Counted from the first letter of the stretch, positions 46,011-59,151 are shown. The stretch is DNA of 64,000 nt from Cucumis sativus (GCF_000004075.3 NC_026655.2:21375489-21439488), one strand, 5' to 3'. Translations and numbers: made by a program. Notes: generated by a model not told the origin, from the sequence alone.

Positions 46011-47731
46011 TCAAGTAAGATAGTTTATGAACTCTGCAGCGGTTGCAACAGCTCCTCCTGTAATTGCGTCGATAACAACTTTGTCTCGGTTGTTATTGCT
46101 CGCAGCTGATACTAGAGCTCCCGTCAAAGCACCTCCAATCATTGCATTTTTCTGGAAACAAATGTTCGAATATATGGAAAATATTCCCAAACAAACATAG
46201 AGAGCTGGAAGCACTAATCTAACAGAATAGCTTGAACTTGATTTAAGGACGGCTTTCAATTAATAGAAAACATACCCAATCTCTTGTGCCGCGAATCCTT
46301 TCTACTCCATACTCCATACCAACATAAGCTCCAGCTACGGCTCCTGCGTTCAAACGAAACAACAGTTGGTCAATTATATACCTTCTCCATATTTTCAAAT
46401 CGAGTTTCAAAATCATTTTCAAAGCTATAAGGTTAATTTCCAAAAAAAATGATTCAAAAGAAAGATCTTTTCAAATTGGCATGAGGTTTATAGATGCTGA
46501 AACTCATCCACTAAGCTAAGTACTTCATTGAGGAGTAATGGGATCCATACTTACCCCAATATGCACCTTCTTTACACATTTTCTTCAACTGCAACAGAAG
46601 TTCAATTAGTTAATAAGCTGAACGAGGTAGTAGAGTCAGAGAGTAACAACAATTTCAAATTTCAATATTTTTCTTATAGATCAAAAGACCAAAAAGCAGG
46701 TAATATTAAAGTTCAAGAACCTACTAGTTCACTTAAGCTTTAAGCTTTCAAGGCCTGTTTTACAGAACAGCATAATCATTTTGTAGCTTTTCCAAGTGCA
46801 ATGGGAGTTTCAAATCATTTTGTAACTTTAACAGTATTATATCTAAATGATTGAAAGATACCGGTTGTAATGCCCCAAGATTTGGAATCCCCAACATCCC
46901 CACAAACCAACACAAATCATTTCAAAGTGTTTTGTCTTCACTTACATGCTTCTTTGAAAAATTCTCATAAATTCACCCAACAAAGAATTGTGTTAAGCTA
47001 AACACACATAATTGTACAGTTTCTAGGGGTAAGCCATTGAAAAGAAAGTTACACTCCGTTGGCAGAGGTAAGAACTATACCTGCATTCCTTTGATATTTA
47101 TCTAATTTGGATGTGACGTTGGTTTATTTATGTAAACTCTGAACTTTAAACTTAGGTGTTAGATAATTCAAAACAGAAACTACCGCAACAAATAGAAAAA
47201 TAGAGGTAACTATATAATCTACTAATTAAAAATCCCGTTCCTAATTATAAACATTCTCAAAATGAAAATTTCAGCATTCATTCTCAAAAGCCATAAACTG
47301 GCAGACTCCACAACTTGAGTCTGAAGCAAGAGATACTAACCGTATTTTCAAATTTGTGAGAAGAAATTGCTCCTACAGAATCAAAAGCAACGCCATAAAA
47401 TCAGTAAAGAAAGATAGAAATTGAAACCAATTTCGCAGAAAAGGCGAGAAAAACCAAACCATTTTTAACAACAAAATAAGCATCCTCAGCAGCGGCTCGA
47501 GTAGCAGCGACCTGAAAAGTAGAACCAAACGAACAGAACCCATTTCAAATTTAGCCGTAATAAACACTCACAAAAAAAAAAAAAAAATCAAGAATATATA
47601 AAACAAGAAACACATACGGATCCGATCTTCAAGAAGCCATCGACGGTGAGATTGAGAAAGGGATACCCCGTATCGATGACGACATCGATCTTGGGGGTCG
47701 ATGAGGAGCCGACGAAGCCGGTGGGAGGCAT
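46011..47731 (-). CDS. OEP16-1: Chloroplast outer envelope pore protein 16-1 type
   Basis: There are six exons on the minus strand: 47731-47618, 47511-47460, 47372-47341, 46588-46555, 46343-46276 and 46151-46011. All junctions are GT-AG and in phase, giving 146 residues. The protein starts MPPTGFVGSSSTPK and contains the family stretches PFLNLTVDGFLKIG, KEGAYWGA, GMEYGVERIRGTRDW and KNAMIGGALTGALVSA. These match plant OEP16-1 as I recall it (about 148 residues). It belongs to the PRAT (Tim17/22/23) superfamily, four hydrophobic helices in the chloroplast outer envelope, and forms a pore linked to amino-acid and amine passage and precursor import. Nothing looks broken. It is the only clear conserved single-copy gene here and converges with metallothionein 4. 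The OEP16-1 versus other OEP16 subtype is judged from memory. Confidence 0.93.
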
Positions 47732-47739
47732 GGTGTTGT

Positions 47740-50700
47740 TCTAAAGATTGTGTGAGAGAAGGGATTGAAAGTGGAGGATGGTGGTAGAAATGGGCCGTTC
47801 CTGATTTTTGCCGCTACAAATTGTTCAAGATTTTTGGAGGTACTTAAAATGCGAAATGAATTTGGAATTTAGTGGCTTTTTGGATCTTTGATTTAATTGG
47901 ATTCTTAAAGAAGAAGAGACGAGTTCAACTTTTTTTGTTTGCGTTGCCCGAGGCCAGTATTTGGCGTTGGTGTTGCCCTCCATCCATTTTCATTTTTCAA
48001 CCGTTGATTTCCTTTCTCTTTTAAATTACAATAGCTAGAGGTCTTAGAAATAAGACAATGTCCAAATCAAATTTAGTTTAATTATAATGGGATTCTACTC
48101 TCTAAGACAACAAGTATAATCAATTGGAGAACACTCTTCAAATTAGTATTGATAGAATTTATGTTTCACATAATATAAATATGACCTATACATCCATTTT
48201 AATGTGTGCATGCAACTTAGAGTTGGAAGTAAGAATACTTAATTCTTAATATTTTGACATAATAAGTGATAATTGTATACATTAATTAGGCATAATTTTG
48301 GAATAAGTTTTGAATATAGGAGTTTGGTTGGAAGGTTTTATTTAAGAGGTAGTTGGAAAAAATGGTTTTATTTTAATGTTTGCATCTACCATTATATTTT
48401 TTATTAAAAAAGTATTTCTTTGTATCTTAGTTTTATTTTATCTATCACACCCTTAGTCATTAGCCATGGGCATTGGAGATAGTTAAAAAAAAACTTATGG
48501 GGGTATTTTATGTCATTGTTAAAAATAATTAAATCCTATTATAATATAGGACATTGTATTGAATAAAAAAAAAATTAGATTCTATCAAAACTTAGAATTA
48601 TAATTGTAAATATTTTGAATAGTTTTGAAAAAATATAAATTTATTCATTAATATTGTTTTTGTTCATTTCTAAACACTACTGTTTAAACATGGTCATTCC
48701 TATTGGTGTTCTTATTGAATTAATATATACAAAAAATTGATATTATCTATAAATTAATTTCAAAATTTTCAAAATACATCCAACATTAAACCTGCACTGT
48801 AACCATAAGGGCAAAGAGTTTTGGTCGCTGTAAAAGGTAAAATAAAATAAACCACTTAAGAAACAAATTATATTTGAAATCAAATTCAAACTATATTTTG
48901 AGACTAAACAAAATCTTTCTTCAAACTTGGAAGATACGAAAACTCAATTAAAATTTTTGTTTAACTTTGGAAAACAAAAACACTAAATATGACTGACTTC
49001 AAAGCCTTAGGCAAAGGGGAGACAATTAAAAAGCAAGATTCCTTGCTTCAATGGTTGTTTGTTTCCCTTCGTGCTTTAAAGTACAATACAAACATAATAT
49101 CAAAATCACAAGCTTCACAAATATATTCCTTTCTTAACTCAAGTCTATGGATTTCATTCACACCTGTTCTAAACACGAATAATGGAAAAGGATATCTTCA
49201 AAATGTATTTGTTGAAGAAAGAGGGAGTAAAATCAATAGATGAATAATCAACTTCTAATTGAAGCAAAGCATACTTGTGGATGTAAAAATGTGATACAAA
49301 GCACTATAACATGTCTAGTCACAGATTTCAAACGACTGTCATCTTTCCTAGGGTATTATCATAAGATACAATCACGGTTGGACTATATGATGATAATTAA
49401 AAGTTGCATATTTGATGGTAATTATTTACGATGACATTTTGTAACTGACAGGCAATATTGTGTACTGTTGTACCTATATGATGACAGTTGTTCTCTATGA
49501 TGCTCGATTGACCTGTTTAAGAATCGACATCATACATGTGTCTATGTCACCATACACTAGTGAAGAAAACTCTTTCTTAAAGGGAGTTCAAAAACATGTT
49601 TGAAGGTTGTCTTAAATTTGGGGAGCATAAATTCTTCATTAGATCAGTAAGCTTTTTGTGAGTCTAAATAATATGTACTAGCATACAAATATTCCTTTGG
49701 AATTGCTTAAATCTGTAAGTGAAATTTTTTTCATCGAGCACTCTAATCCTTAGATGTAGGTGTAGTTTGAGTGAACTGGATTACCATTTTATATGTCCAT
49801 TCTTCTATACTTACTAATTTTACGAACACTCCTAACTCATACTCATGCATGTGACATTATTATGTTTTATTTTTGTGGTTTACTGCTTTATATTCACAAA
49901 TTTTGCATTAATTATATAATATTGTAAAATAATACTTTGTACATAATTTAGAGCCTAAAACATGTACACAAATTAATTAATAATGATTTATATTTAACAT
50001 ATTTTTGTAGATTTATTAAAGGTGTAGGGGACACAAATTTTGTATTAATTTTGAAGTTTTAGATTACATTGGTTCTGGGGTAGTGGCTATGCCTCTCCTC
50101 CAAAATTCTTGCTTATGACAATTATTTATGCGAAATAGTTTTTATTCCAAGCATTATATGTCGACACTTGTTTGGGATCATTATTTTTCAAGTTACAACA
50201 CATTTTTTTTACATACATGATTCAACTTACCCCCGTATTAATGTTTGAAAAGTTTTTTTATTGACAATAAAAAATGTACCTTATATTATTAGTAAATGTT
50301 TTAAAATAATTCAAAAGATAAATTAATTGCAATACTATGTCCTAATCTAATCAAACTAACTTATAAATGGACTTGATCGATCTCATGGTCCACGAGTTCT
50401 TCAACTACTTGCAAACTTGGTGAGCTCCTTCAAACGACGGGCGGAGAGCTTTTGCAAGAGAGGAAAAATCGTGAAGATCATTTGCAAGAGGGGAAAATGT
50501 CGTCAAAGAGCATTTACGAGAGAGAAAGATAGCGGCGGCGTGGGATGAAGTAAGAGTTTTTTTCGGTTGTGGTTCGCCAGAGGGATGAAGGCGTCGAGTT
50601 TTTTTAAATCAGAAAGCATACGAATGAAGGAAAACATTGATTTTTTATTAGGGTAATTTTTAATGACACATAATTTATGTCGTTAATTAACGACGCAAAA

Positions 50701-52480
50701 ATTTTGTCAAGAAAATTCAATTTGTGTCAAGAAAATTGTCACAAAAAATTGTACTTTTATTTCTAACGGCACATTTTGTTCCCCCGCCCTTTTTTTCTTG
50801 ATTTCAAGTGTCATTAAAACGCATATTTCTAAATAAATTTATTCGACGACTGTGGCTAGATTGGTTGGTTCAACGGTGAAGCCTTGTTGTGGCGGCAACG
50901 ACGGTAGTGGCTAGAGTGTGGAATCGATGACGACGAGTGGCAAAAAATTGGGAGGCAAGTTTTTCGCAACGACGCGGTAGCCCACTTTGTTTGATGAGAT
51001 TTTTATTTTTGCGTTTTTGGTAGAGAGAAAAAAAATTGCATTAAGGCTTGGCAGAGTTTTTGATTGAGAGAAAAGTTGGGATTTTTATTTATTTTTAATT
51101 GGGTGAGGGGGGAATTAAATTTTTTTAAAGTTTGAGGTTTTTTCATTTGGAAATTTGTTTAATGACACAATTTGTTAATGACCCAAAAATTGTGCCAAAA
51201 CAAATTAAATTATGTTGATAGAATTGTGTCGAAAAGTAATCCATATTTTTATTTTCAATGTGCCAAAACAAATTAAATTACGTCGATAGAATTGTGTCGA
51301 GAAATAATATTATTTTTATTTCCAACGACATAATTTACCTCACCCCACCCTACCTATTTTCTTATTTTCAACGACACAGTGTCTTGATTAGTTGTGTCAC
51401 TCAAATCCATTTTTCGAGTATTGCAAAGAGATAAAGAAGAAGAGATTGTGGTACATGTTCTTCCTTAACGTTAGAAAATCATGCAATTGAGGATAAAATT
51501 TTTGTAATTTTTAAAAATTAGACAATTCTCCACATTTAAAAAACTTTTATCCTATAAGTATTGAAAAATTATGCATTTTTTTCCATTTTACTTAACAAAA
51601 TTTATTAGAATTGTGAAGTATTTCAGGTCATGTTTTTTTGTGGCAGTGCCAAATAAGCGAGAAAATAAAAAAAATATCAATTTAACTATATACACCTAAA
51701 GTAATAAAAGGGTTTGTTAATCCAATTTGGTGAATTTCACCTACCGATAAGAAATATTATTAAGATTCAATAAAATAATCAACTTGTCAATAAAGTAATC
51801 AACTTGTCTATAAAGTAATCAAATTGTCTATAAACCGAGGCTCCTTATATTTGAATCTTAGACTCCGTCTGAGAATTTGTTAACTATTTCAATCTTCGAT
51901 ACGAACTAAAAATTATCTTTAATAATACATCATAATAAAGATGGTAATTGAAATACCAAATGTAGAGTTCCCATATTTAAGAGCTTCAATAAAAAAAAAT
52001 TATTTAAAAATATAGATAAAAGATTTGTGTGAAAAAGAAAAATATTGTCTTTTTAACATAAATAAATCTATATCTTTTCTAAAGAACCAAACGAACATTA
52101 AATAATAATAATAAAAAGAATTTAATTTAGGTCAACCACATTTTCAACCATGGCTTAAATTGAGATTTAATTTCTAAATTATTTCCAAGCAATTATTTTC
52201 TATGAAAATATGCAATGCAACTTATTTTCATTGAATCGCTTTGTCTTCAAACTATAAAAAAGAAGAAAAAAATCGCTCACACACATATATATACAAAAAT
52301 GAAATAAAATATTTATCATCAAATAAAAGATTTGGTAAATCAAAATATAATAATAAAAAATTTAAATGATTAAAGATTTTTCTGAAGGAATTAATTTTTT
52401 TAAAAACAAAACCCTTATAAATAAAATCCATAAACTTCCCCTCCTTATTCTCTGGTGAACTCTTTTATCTTCTAAAAGAA
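47740..52480. other. Gene-free region with transposon-like repeats
   Basis: The first few hundred bases are the OEP16 promoter side. Short open frames at 48989-49434 show no domain. A CACTAGTG palindrome at 49555-49562 follows sequence with repeated atgaca/atgtc motifs (49270-49550). GC-richer patches (50400-50640, 50870-51060) alternate with two related blocks full of gtgtcg/aatgacaca motifs (50650-50800, 51165-51400). These look like remains of a DNA transposon, possibly CACTA-like, but I cannot define ends. Confidence 0.4.
51191..51330. repeat. Two-copy tandem repeat, about 68 bp
   Basis: The unit tgtgccaaaacaaattaaat with its following gatagaattgtgtcga recurs from about 51259. It lies within the gtgtcg-rich block. 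Confidence 0.7.
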
Positions 52481-52487
52481 ATATATC

Positions 52488-52931
52488 ATGTCACCCCCGC
52501 CGTATATTGCCGCTTCTCCAATGCCAACGAACGGGTTCGAAGCCATTTTTGATGACTTTGAGCTTTTGGCAGCCATATGTTTTGCCATTATAGTCTACTT
52601 CCTCTCCTTCACTTTCTACTTCAAAACAGGAAATAATGAATCAGAATTCGACACTGGGACGGTCGAAGATCGATTGCCTGTGTTCCGAGAGCGGGAGATT
52701 GTACAGATTGAGACAATGGTTTTCAGTTATTACAGGGAAGCTAAGGGAAGTGAGAATGATGATGATTACGAATGTGTGATTTGCTTGAATAAATTTGAAG
52801 ATGGCCAAAAATGCCAATGGATGAAAAAGTGTGGTCATATATTTCATTGTAGCTGCATCGATCGGTGGCTCAGGACGGAGCGGGAATGTCCGCTTTGCCG
52901 AAGCTGCGTTTGCGTCGTCGTCAATCCATAA
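52488..52931 (+). CDS. Membrane RING-H2 finger protein (ATL-like), diverged
   Basis: This is an intronless 147-residue protein. One membrane span lies at about 25-46 (LLAAICFAIIVYFLSFTFYF). An acidic linker follows, and then a RING-H2 domain with Cys96, Cys99, Cys115, His117, His120, Cys123, Cys134 and Cys137 (CPLC). A MVFSYY motif before the domain corresponds to the EAPIFHY motif of the 9160 family, so it is a distant relative with the same architecture. By family it is a membrane E3 ubiquitin ligase of unknown substrate. The chosen start is the first ATG and gives the conserved short Pro-rich N-terminus. Confidence 0.88.
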   Translation: MSPPPYIAASPMPTNGFEAIFDDFELLAAICFAIIVYFLSFTFYFKTGNNESEFDTGTVEDRLPVFREREIVQIETMVFSYYREAKGSENDDDYECVICLNKFEDGQKCQWMKKCGHIFHCSCIDRWLRTERECPLCRSCVCVVVNP

Positions 52932-52939
52932 TATATTTT

Positions 52940-53515
52940 CTTTCATTTTTTTAGAAGATTAATTATCAGACTTTGGGATTTCATTTGGTCACTTTTACTT
53001 GAAAAGTTGAAGAATAACAATATATACTAATTAGTTCATTGTACATCTAGTTTGTTCATTGAAGATCACAACAAATTATAGTTTTGAGAAGATTTGATTT
53101 TTGAAAACCTACATTTTTCATCTCTATCTTAGTTTGAGAATAGGGGTGGTTGCAAAATTAAATATATATGATAATAGAGTTTACATAACTACTAGCAAAT
53201 TTAAAAGCTAATAAAGTCTAATCATATCCCAAAATAAAGGTGTGGTTGACTATTTTTTATTATTTAATGTAATTTTCTTTATATTAATATAGAGTAAGAA
53301 AAAGATTGTTTTACCCCGTTGGGTATTGTTAATTTGGAGATGAGTTGATTAAAAAGAGATGAAAACAGCTAGAGTGAGCGAGCTTCCCTGGGAGAGGTAA
53401 ATTTTGTAAGTGTACTAAACCTTAATGACTATGTATGTTTGCTTTAATTCTAAAGAATATTGACATTTAAATATATAATAGAAAGTAACGAAGAAAAAAC
53501 AACTAAAAATCACAC
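52940..53515. other. Intergenic stretch
   Basis: AT-rich sequence between two RING loci. Nothing recognised. Confidence 0.45.
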
Positions 53516-53521
53516 AATTAT

Positions 53522-54004
53522 CTAAGCTTCATTTTCTTGGGAATTACTAATATTATGAGATACAGCATGAACCAAACAACGACATAATGGGCAACGGCTC
53601 TCAATCTTAAGCCAGTGATCCATACAATCCATATGAAAACAATGGCCACAACTCTCAACAACTCCACAAAACTCTTCATCCTCAAACTCTTCGATGCATA
53701 TGGCACAGCAACATTACGAGCCGGCTTCATCCTTCACTGTGTAAGCCACCGTCATGACAGCAGAAGAAGGTTCTTCGCCTTCCATCGTGTTATTCGTTCT
53801 AGTCTGACGTTGCATTACGATTTGGGCTTGAACTTGAGTAAAGAGTTGCGTTGTACGGTGTTCGTAGAGTCGTTCCTCGATGTCTAGGGTTCTTGTTTGG
53901 GAAAGCCTAAGGCGGTAATGGTAGAAATGGAAAAGGAAGATGATTACAATGATACAAATGACGCTCACAAACAAGATTCCCATCTTTTGGTTGTTGGAAA
54001 TCAT
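53522..54004 (-). pseudogene. RING-H2 finger gene with in-frame stop before the RING
   Basis: One reading frame runs from ATG at 54004. A membrane span (about residues 8-28, ILFVSVICIIVIIFLFHFYH) and a linker reach residue 96 at DEAGS, then TAA (53716-53714). The same frame then continues for 63 codons encoding a complete RING-H2 domain (CAICIEEFEDEEF, CGHCFHMDCMDHW, CPLC) to a TAG at 53524. Apart from that one stop the gene is whole. It would make a 96-residue membrane stub without a RING unless the stop is read through or is an assembly or sequencing error. It is probably a young pseudogene. Confidence 0.8.
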
Positions 54005-54706
54005 AAACGACGGCGGAAGATAGCAATTATGATGTTGAAGGGTGGCGGTTGGAAGATGATGATCTTCTTAAGAGACGTGAATTTTGGAAGATTATATATG
54101 TTGGAAGAATTAAAGAGATAATATGATCAATTTGAATCAATTTTGAGGGTTTGATTTCTTTTTCTTTTTTATTTTTTATAATTTAGAGTCTAATTTTAAC
54201 CATTACTTTGGTTTAATTAATTTTAATAATTTGTATAGATTTGGAACTTCCCTCTCTCTCTCGGAATAATTTTATTTCTAATTTTAAATTATGTTACTTT
54301 AAATATAGCCAAACAAACTAAAATATTTACAAAATATTTAAATATAACCCAACAAACTAAAATATTTACAAAATATTACGATCTATTATAAATATCATGT
54401 TATTGACCAAACATAAACTATTATTTGTCTATGTGTGTATTAGACACGGGAAAATAGTCTATCTTGATTGAAGATTTTAATATTTTACTATATTTGTAAA
54501 ATTTTTTAAAAAATTATTTTAAATAACTTTTCATATATTCTTATTTCACTTAACATTGAATTAAGGGGCACGTGCACAAATGACAAAATAAGTTATAATA
54601 ATTAAGTCCATAGCACACACATTTTATTATTTACGAAAATGGCAAAAAACGAAGCTCAACCAACACATCAAAAAATAAAATGTCACAAATACCTTCGTTA
54701 TTAATA

Positions 54707-55030
54707 TATGTTTGATATACCTTATACACGCCTGATACACCTAATACACCCTTTGATATACCCGATATTTTTTTATACACCCGATACATTTGATTGATAC
54801 ACTTCATGCACTTGATACTCTTTGATACACTCGATACCGAAACATACTAATATATGTTTGATACATCTGATACACTGCATATACATTTAGTATTTTTCAC
54901 TTATACAGTTGATATACTATTAATATACACTTGTAAACTTGATTCATATACTTGATAATGGTTCATTTTATTGATATGCTTTAACAATATATTGTTGATA
55001 CACTTGATAATGATACACTGAGTTACATCA
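54707..55030. repeat. Degenerate gatacac/tgatatac array
   Basis: Many imperfect copies of a 9-11-bp phrase such as ttgatacac or ctgatacac are spread over about 320 bp. The period is irregular. Confidence 0.7.
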
Positions 55031-56361
55031 TTCATATACTTAATAATACTCTAATTAATTGCATAAAATTTGAAAAAAAATAAAAAGTACGTAGTACAAT
55101 AATTTTTATATAAGTATATCACAACACTGACATACGAAACTGAAACAAAATAAAACCAAAAAAATTAATGTAAAAAATAAAACAAAATTATTTAGAATCA
55201 AATTCAACTCAAAATACACATCGAAGAAAGTAAAAAAAAATCACAAATGAAATTAAATTACTACAATCAACAACCATTATATTATATTATTCATATTAGA
55301 ATTATTGTACTATTGATATTTTAAAATTAAGATTAAGACAGAAAGAATAAATAATTTTTCTAGTATAAGATTAAACAAATAATTATGGCCTAAGCATAAA
55401 TAAATAATGAGTAGGACATTAAAGAGGAGAAAAGAAATAAGTTATTGAGTGGTAGTTTAAGAATAATATCAAACTTAAGATGGAAAAGTGAAAATTTTGC
55501 CATATTTGCAAAATTCTAAAACGGAGATCAATGAACAAGGTTAGAGATTGGGTTGCCCGCGCCTCCTGCTAGATCTCACAATGTGCTACAATTGCTATAG
55601 CATATTCTCAAAATGTTATTTTATGCAATTTTTCTTGAATTAATTTTGAAGTACGATTTTGGGATTAGTTCTAAACATTGAATTAATTTTGAAGTTCCAT
55701 TTTAGGACTAGTTGGATAATGAGAGTAGTTTTGAAATTAAAAAGGGTGCAAATGGCTAGTTTTCAACTTATTTAGAAAAGTATCTTCTTCTTTTTTTTTT
55801 TGTCTTTATTAAAAAATTTCTAACTTTATTTGAGGTGGATCAACATACTTTCTTCTTTTTTTATATATAAAACTATTTTCTTTATTTTAAATATATATAA
55901 TATCCTTTTTTTATAATTACTTATCATATTATTTTCAAAAAGGCTTGTTTTAGTCTCTAATTAATAATTATTTAAGTTTTTTTATGCTTGATTTTTCAAT
56001 TGTAAATATTTTATGGAAGGTTCTATTTTTTTATCATTTTTTTAAATTAAAAATAAAGTAAATAGTTCGTCTCACCTAGAATAAGTGTTGGAGAATAAAT
56101 TTTCAATAAAGATAGAAGTATTTTCAAATATAACAAATAATTTGAAACTATTTACAAACCAATTCATTCAATTATATAATTTGAAACTAATAACAAACCA
56201 ACTATTAAATTCTCTTTAGCTTTTATTTTTATTTATATATATATAATTTGTAAATAGTTTCATTTTTTTTTCTTTTTACTTCATATAAATATTTTTTTAT
56301 ATCCATAAATATTTTATTAGTTTTACGTGTGTATCGACTCGACTAATTTTAAAAGATAATC

Positions 56362-56592
56362 TGTGTGATCCTACGATGTTTGTAAGAAAATTCAAAATAT
56401 TAGATGTGTGATCCTACGATGTTTGTAAGAAAATTCAAAATATTAAATCTTAGGTAGGTGACTACTATATAATCTAATATTAAATCTTATGTAGGTGACT
56501 ACCATATAATCTGTGTGATCCTACGATGTAATATTAAATCTTAGGTAGGTGAAAACTCAAAATATTAAATCTTAGGTAGGTGACTACCATAG
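56362..56592. repeat. Composite tandem repeat
   Basis: Two 43-bp units starting tgtgtgatcctacgatg (56362 and 56405) are near-identical. Next come about four copies of an aatattaaatctta(g/t)gtaggtga unit, with one tgtgtgatcctacgatg fragment re-inserted among them. Confidence 0.8.
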
Positions 56593-57634
56593 ATCAAGGT
56601 CATATAGTACCCATTTAATTATGTTTTTAGTCGTTTATTAACACCATGTAATCCTAATCAACTTGTCCCACAAAGAAATATATTATCTACACCATAGTGA
56701 TTGAAGATATGAGATTGTTAATTTGATAATATCAATAATGGTAGTCAAGACCTTAAGAGTATCCTATATCATTGTTTTTCTAAGAGTATAGGCTTCGATT
56801 TTACTGTTTCGTGCTAATGATCATGAGAATAGTAGTGATAATTGTTAACAAATATCAATGAGGTTACGGTATATTTCAATTCTGATAACATTATTCATTT
56901 ACTACATTTTAATTAATTATTAGAAATAGAAAAAATAATTTATATTTCATTAGGATTTGAAAGGAAACACCAATTAACTTTCAACTTTGGTAGTAAACAT
57001 AATCAAAATGCATCTTACTCTCTTTGCCATTGAGGTGAATGCAACAATCTTGAACTTTGAGATAGTATTTGGTGCATTCATTTAACTAATTTTAATATAC
57101 GTTGATGCTTGTGCAAAATCTTATCAATTAGGCATGTTGAATCCACAATTAATTATATATAAAATAAGTAGTGTACCATCTACTAATGAATAATTTGACA
57201 AATTTAGCATCAAAATATTACCTAAACTAAAAAGTTTATAATAAATTAGAAAGTATCACCATAGTGGATGCAAATAGGAAGTAAATTTCATTAATCCAGA
57301 CAAAAAGTTAGGTGAATCTTACGAAGATATCCATTGGTGTGAGCTAATTAAGTTCAACTCTGATTTGGAGGGGGAGATTAAACTAATTAATTACACACCA
57401 AAACAACAAAATTAAAATAGAAAAGAATGAGTCAATGAAATAATCGATCCATACACATCTAAAACACAAAAACAAATTATGATTCACTACAACTAACAAA
57501 TCAATAATCAGCTTTTGATTCTTTCAAAAAGAAGAAAAAAAAAAGAATACGAATGAATTAAATATTAATCGAATCCAACTAACCAATGAAACTCAAACAA
57601 AAAGAATTATTCACAATTGAATGAAAACAAAAGC

Positions 57635-58156
57635 TCAAGAAGGAAATGAATAAACGAGACGAACATAAACAGGGGAACGACAAACAGGGCAATTGCGTTC
57701 ATTGGGAAGCCATCGATCGATACAAAACCGATGAAAAACATGTTTGCATTTCGGAAGCATTCGACAAATCTCACCTTCGGTAAATTCATCCAAACAAATC
57801 GAACAATCCGCATTTTTCCCTATTACTCCTCCTCCCACTCCGTACTGAAACAGCCTCGTCGAAATCACCGCCCTCGAAGACGGCCGTCTTCTCGGTGAAT
57901 CCTCTGTTTCTGAAGCCGGAGATTCATCCATCGTTACCGTCGGCAACCGTCCGCCTTCGATATCGCCGTTTCGGTTCCAGTATTTCCGTTCGCAGCAGGT
58001 GAAAACGAAGTAGAGGAACATCAAAGCCAGAGCGGAGAGTCCTGCGAAATTTAGGAAGTCGAGATCTAGAGTTGAGAGGACGTCGACGGGTAACTCGTCA
58101 GGAGGTGGAGGCGGTGGAGGCATGGTTGTTGGAGATACGGCCGTCGGAGAATTCAT
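57635..58156 (-). CDS. RING-H2 finger protein, canonical ATL-like
   Basis: This is an intronless protein of 173 residues from the ATG at 58156. An in-frame ATG at 58231 would add 25 residues without a recognisable feature, so I prefer the shorter form. It has a poly-Pro N-terminus (MPPPPPPP at 12-19), a membrane span at about 35-54 followed by CCERKYW, and a Ser/Arg-rich linker. The RING-H2 domain has Cys118, Cys121, Cys137, His139, His142, Cys145, Cys156 and Cys159, and includes the standard LPKC motif before the histidines. It is GC-richer than its neighbours and looks like a conserved, older gene. By family it is a membrane E3 ubiquitin ligase. Confidence 0.9.
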   Translation of the reverse strand: MNSPTAVSPTTMPPPPPPPDELPVDVLSTLDLDFLNFAGLSALALMFLYFVFTCCERKYWNRNGDIEGGRLPTVTMDESPASETEDSPRRRPSSRAVISTRLFQYGVGGGVIGKNADCSICLDEFTEGEICRMLPKCKHVFHRFCIDRWLPNERNCPVCRSPVYVRLVYSFPS

Positions 58157-58492
58157 TTGTTTCCTCTTTTTTTCAGTGATGCGTTTTTGGAAGAGTGAAA
58201 GAGTTGTAAAAGGAATGAGATTCTTTAGCATTAATGAGAGATCTTCTACTGGGCCTTCTCAATTCTTAATGACAGCCCATTTCTATGGGCCTTCTCAAGG
58301 CTCATTTTGGGTAAGGGTATTTCTGTAATTGTATTATGTACTTTTAAAGTTTACCAAAAAAAACTTCAAATATCATCGACTAAACCCTAAGCTCGATGAG
58401 ATTAAATTATAATGTAGTTCAAGTAGTAGCAAAATTTGAAAACATAGATCAACAAATTTATATAATAATATTTTAGATTGATTTTAGATTGT

Positions 58493-58968
58493 CTACCAAA
58501 CAGTTCCTAAAAAATTGTAATAATTTCTATCGGATGTGATTGAAGAAGAAGAATCCATATTATTTTCATCACAGTCAACTGCACAAATGACGTTCTGACA
58601 AGGTAGACAATGGTGCTCCACCATAAACCACTCGTCAATACAATCTTTATGAAACACATGTTTGCAGACATTCATCCTTCTACACTTTTCGCCTTCTTCA
58701 AATGCAAAAAGGCATATTACACATTCTTTTTTATTGTTGATTTCGTCATAATTGAAAATTGGCGCTTCAGTCTCCACATTATTTGACAACTCTCTGCAGT
58801 TAGGTCTACAACTCTTATATTAAAGATATTGACTTTGTGTAAATAGAATATAAAGAGAAGCAATATGAAGATCGAGACCAAATACATAAATCCAAACAAC
58901 GATGATGGCGACAATGGGGATGGAATAAAAGGTGTAAAAATAGTTGGGAATGGGGGAAATTTAGACAT
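58493..58968 (-). pseudogene. RING-H2 finger gene with frameshift after the membrane span
   Basis: The ATG at 58968 opens a Pro/Ser-rich N-terminus and membrane span like the 9160 family (MSKFPPFPTIF, then LVSIFILLLFIFYL). Another frame carries the rest: NNVETEAPIFNYDE and then a RING-H2 with CVIC, CKHVFHKDCIDEW and CLPC, ending at 58493. The frame changes between about 58770 and 58800, where the consensus gaagagttgtc reads gagagttgtc in a different phase. All eight zinc ligands are kept, although the last pair reads CLPC instead of CPIC. It is probably a pseudogene; a sequencing error or unrecognised splicing is the alternative. Confidence 0.75.
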
Positions 58969-59151
58969 TTTAAATGTTTTGTAGGAGAGAAACTAATAAT
59001 TAAAATACACATTGAACTTGTTTTGAATTTATAGAGAACGGATTTAAACTTATTGTGTAAGTTTAGGAAAAGGAGAAATAATAATAGATTCTGTAAGTGA
59101 AGGGGGAAATCTTGTGAATTTAATTACAAATACATACATACGTACACACAC

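Larger units (their letters stand above)
54125..57630. other. Long gene-free AT-rich region
   Basis: No gene was seen. It contains a dispersed AT-rich repeat (about 54285-54520), a degenerate gatacac array (54707-55030) and a composite tandem repeat (56362-56592). Confidence 0.5.

Noticed and set aside
48989-49434. Two adjoining frames of 84 and 64 residues
   Set aside because: No recognisable domain, no splice or promoter evidence, and they lie in a repeat-rich zone. Left as unassigned.
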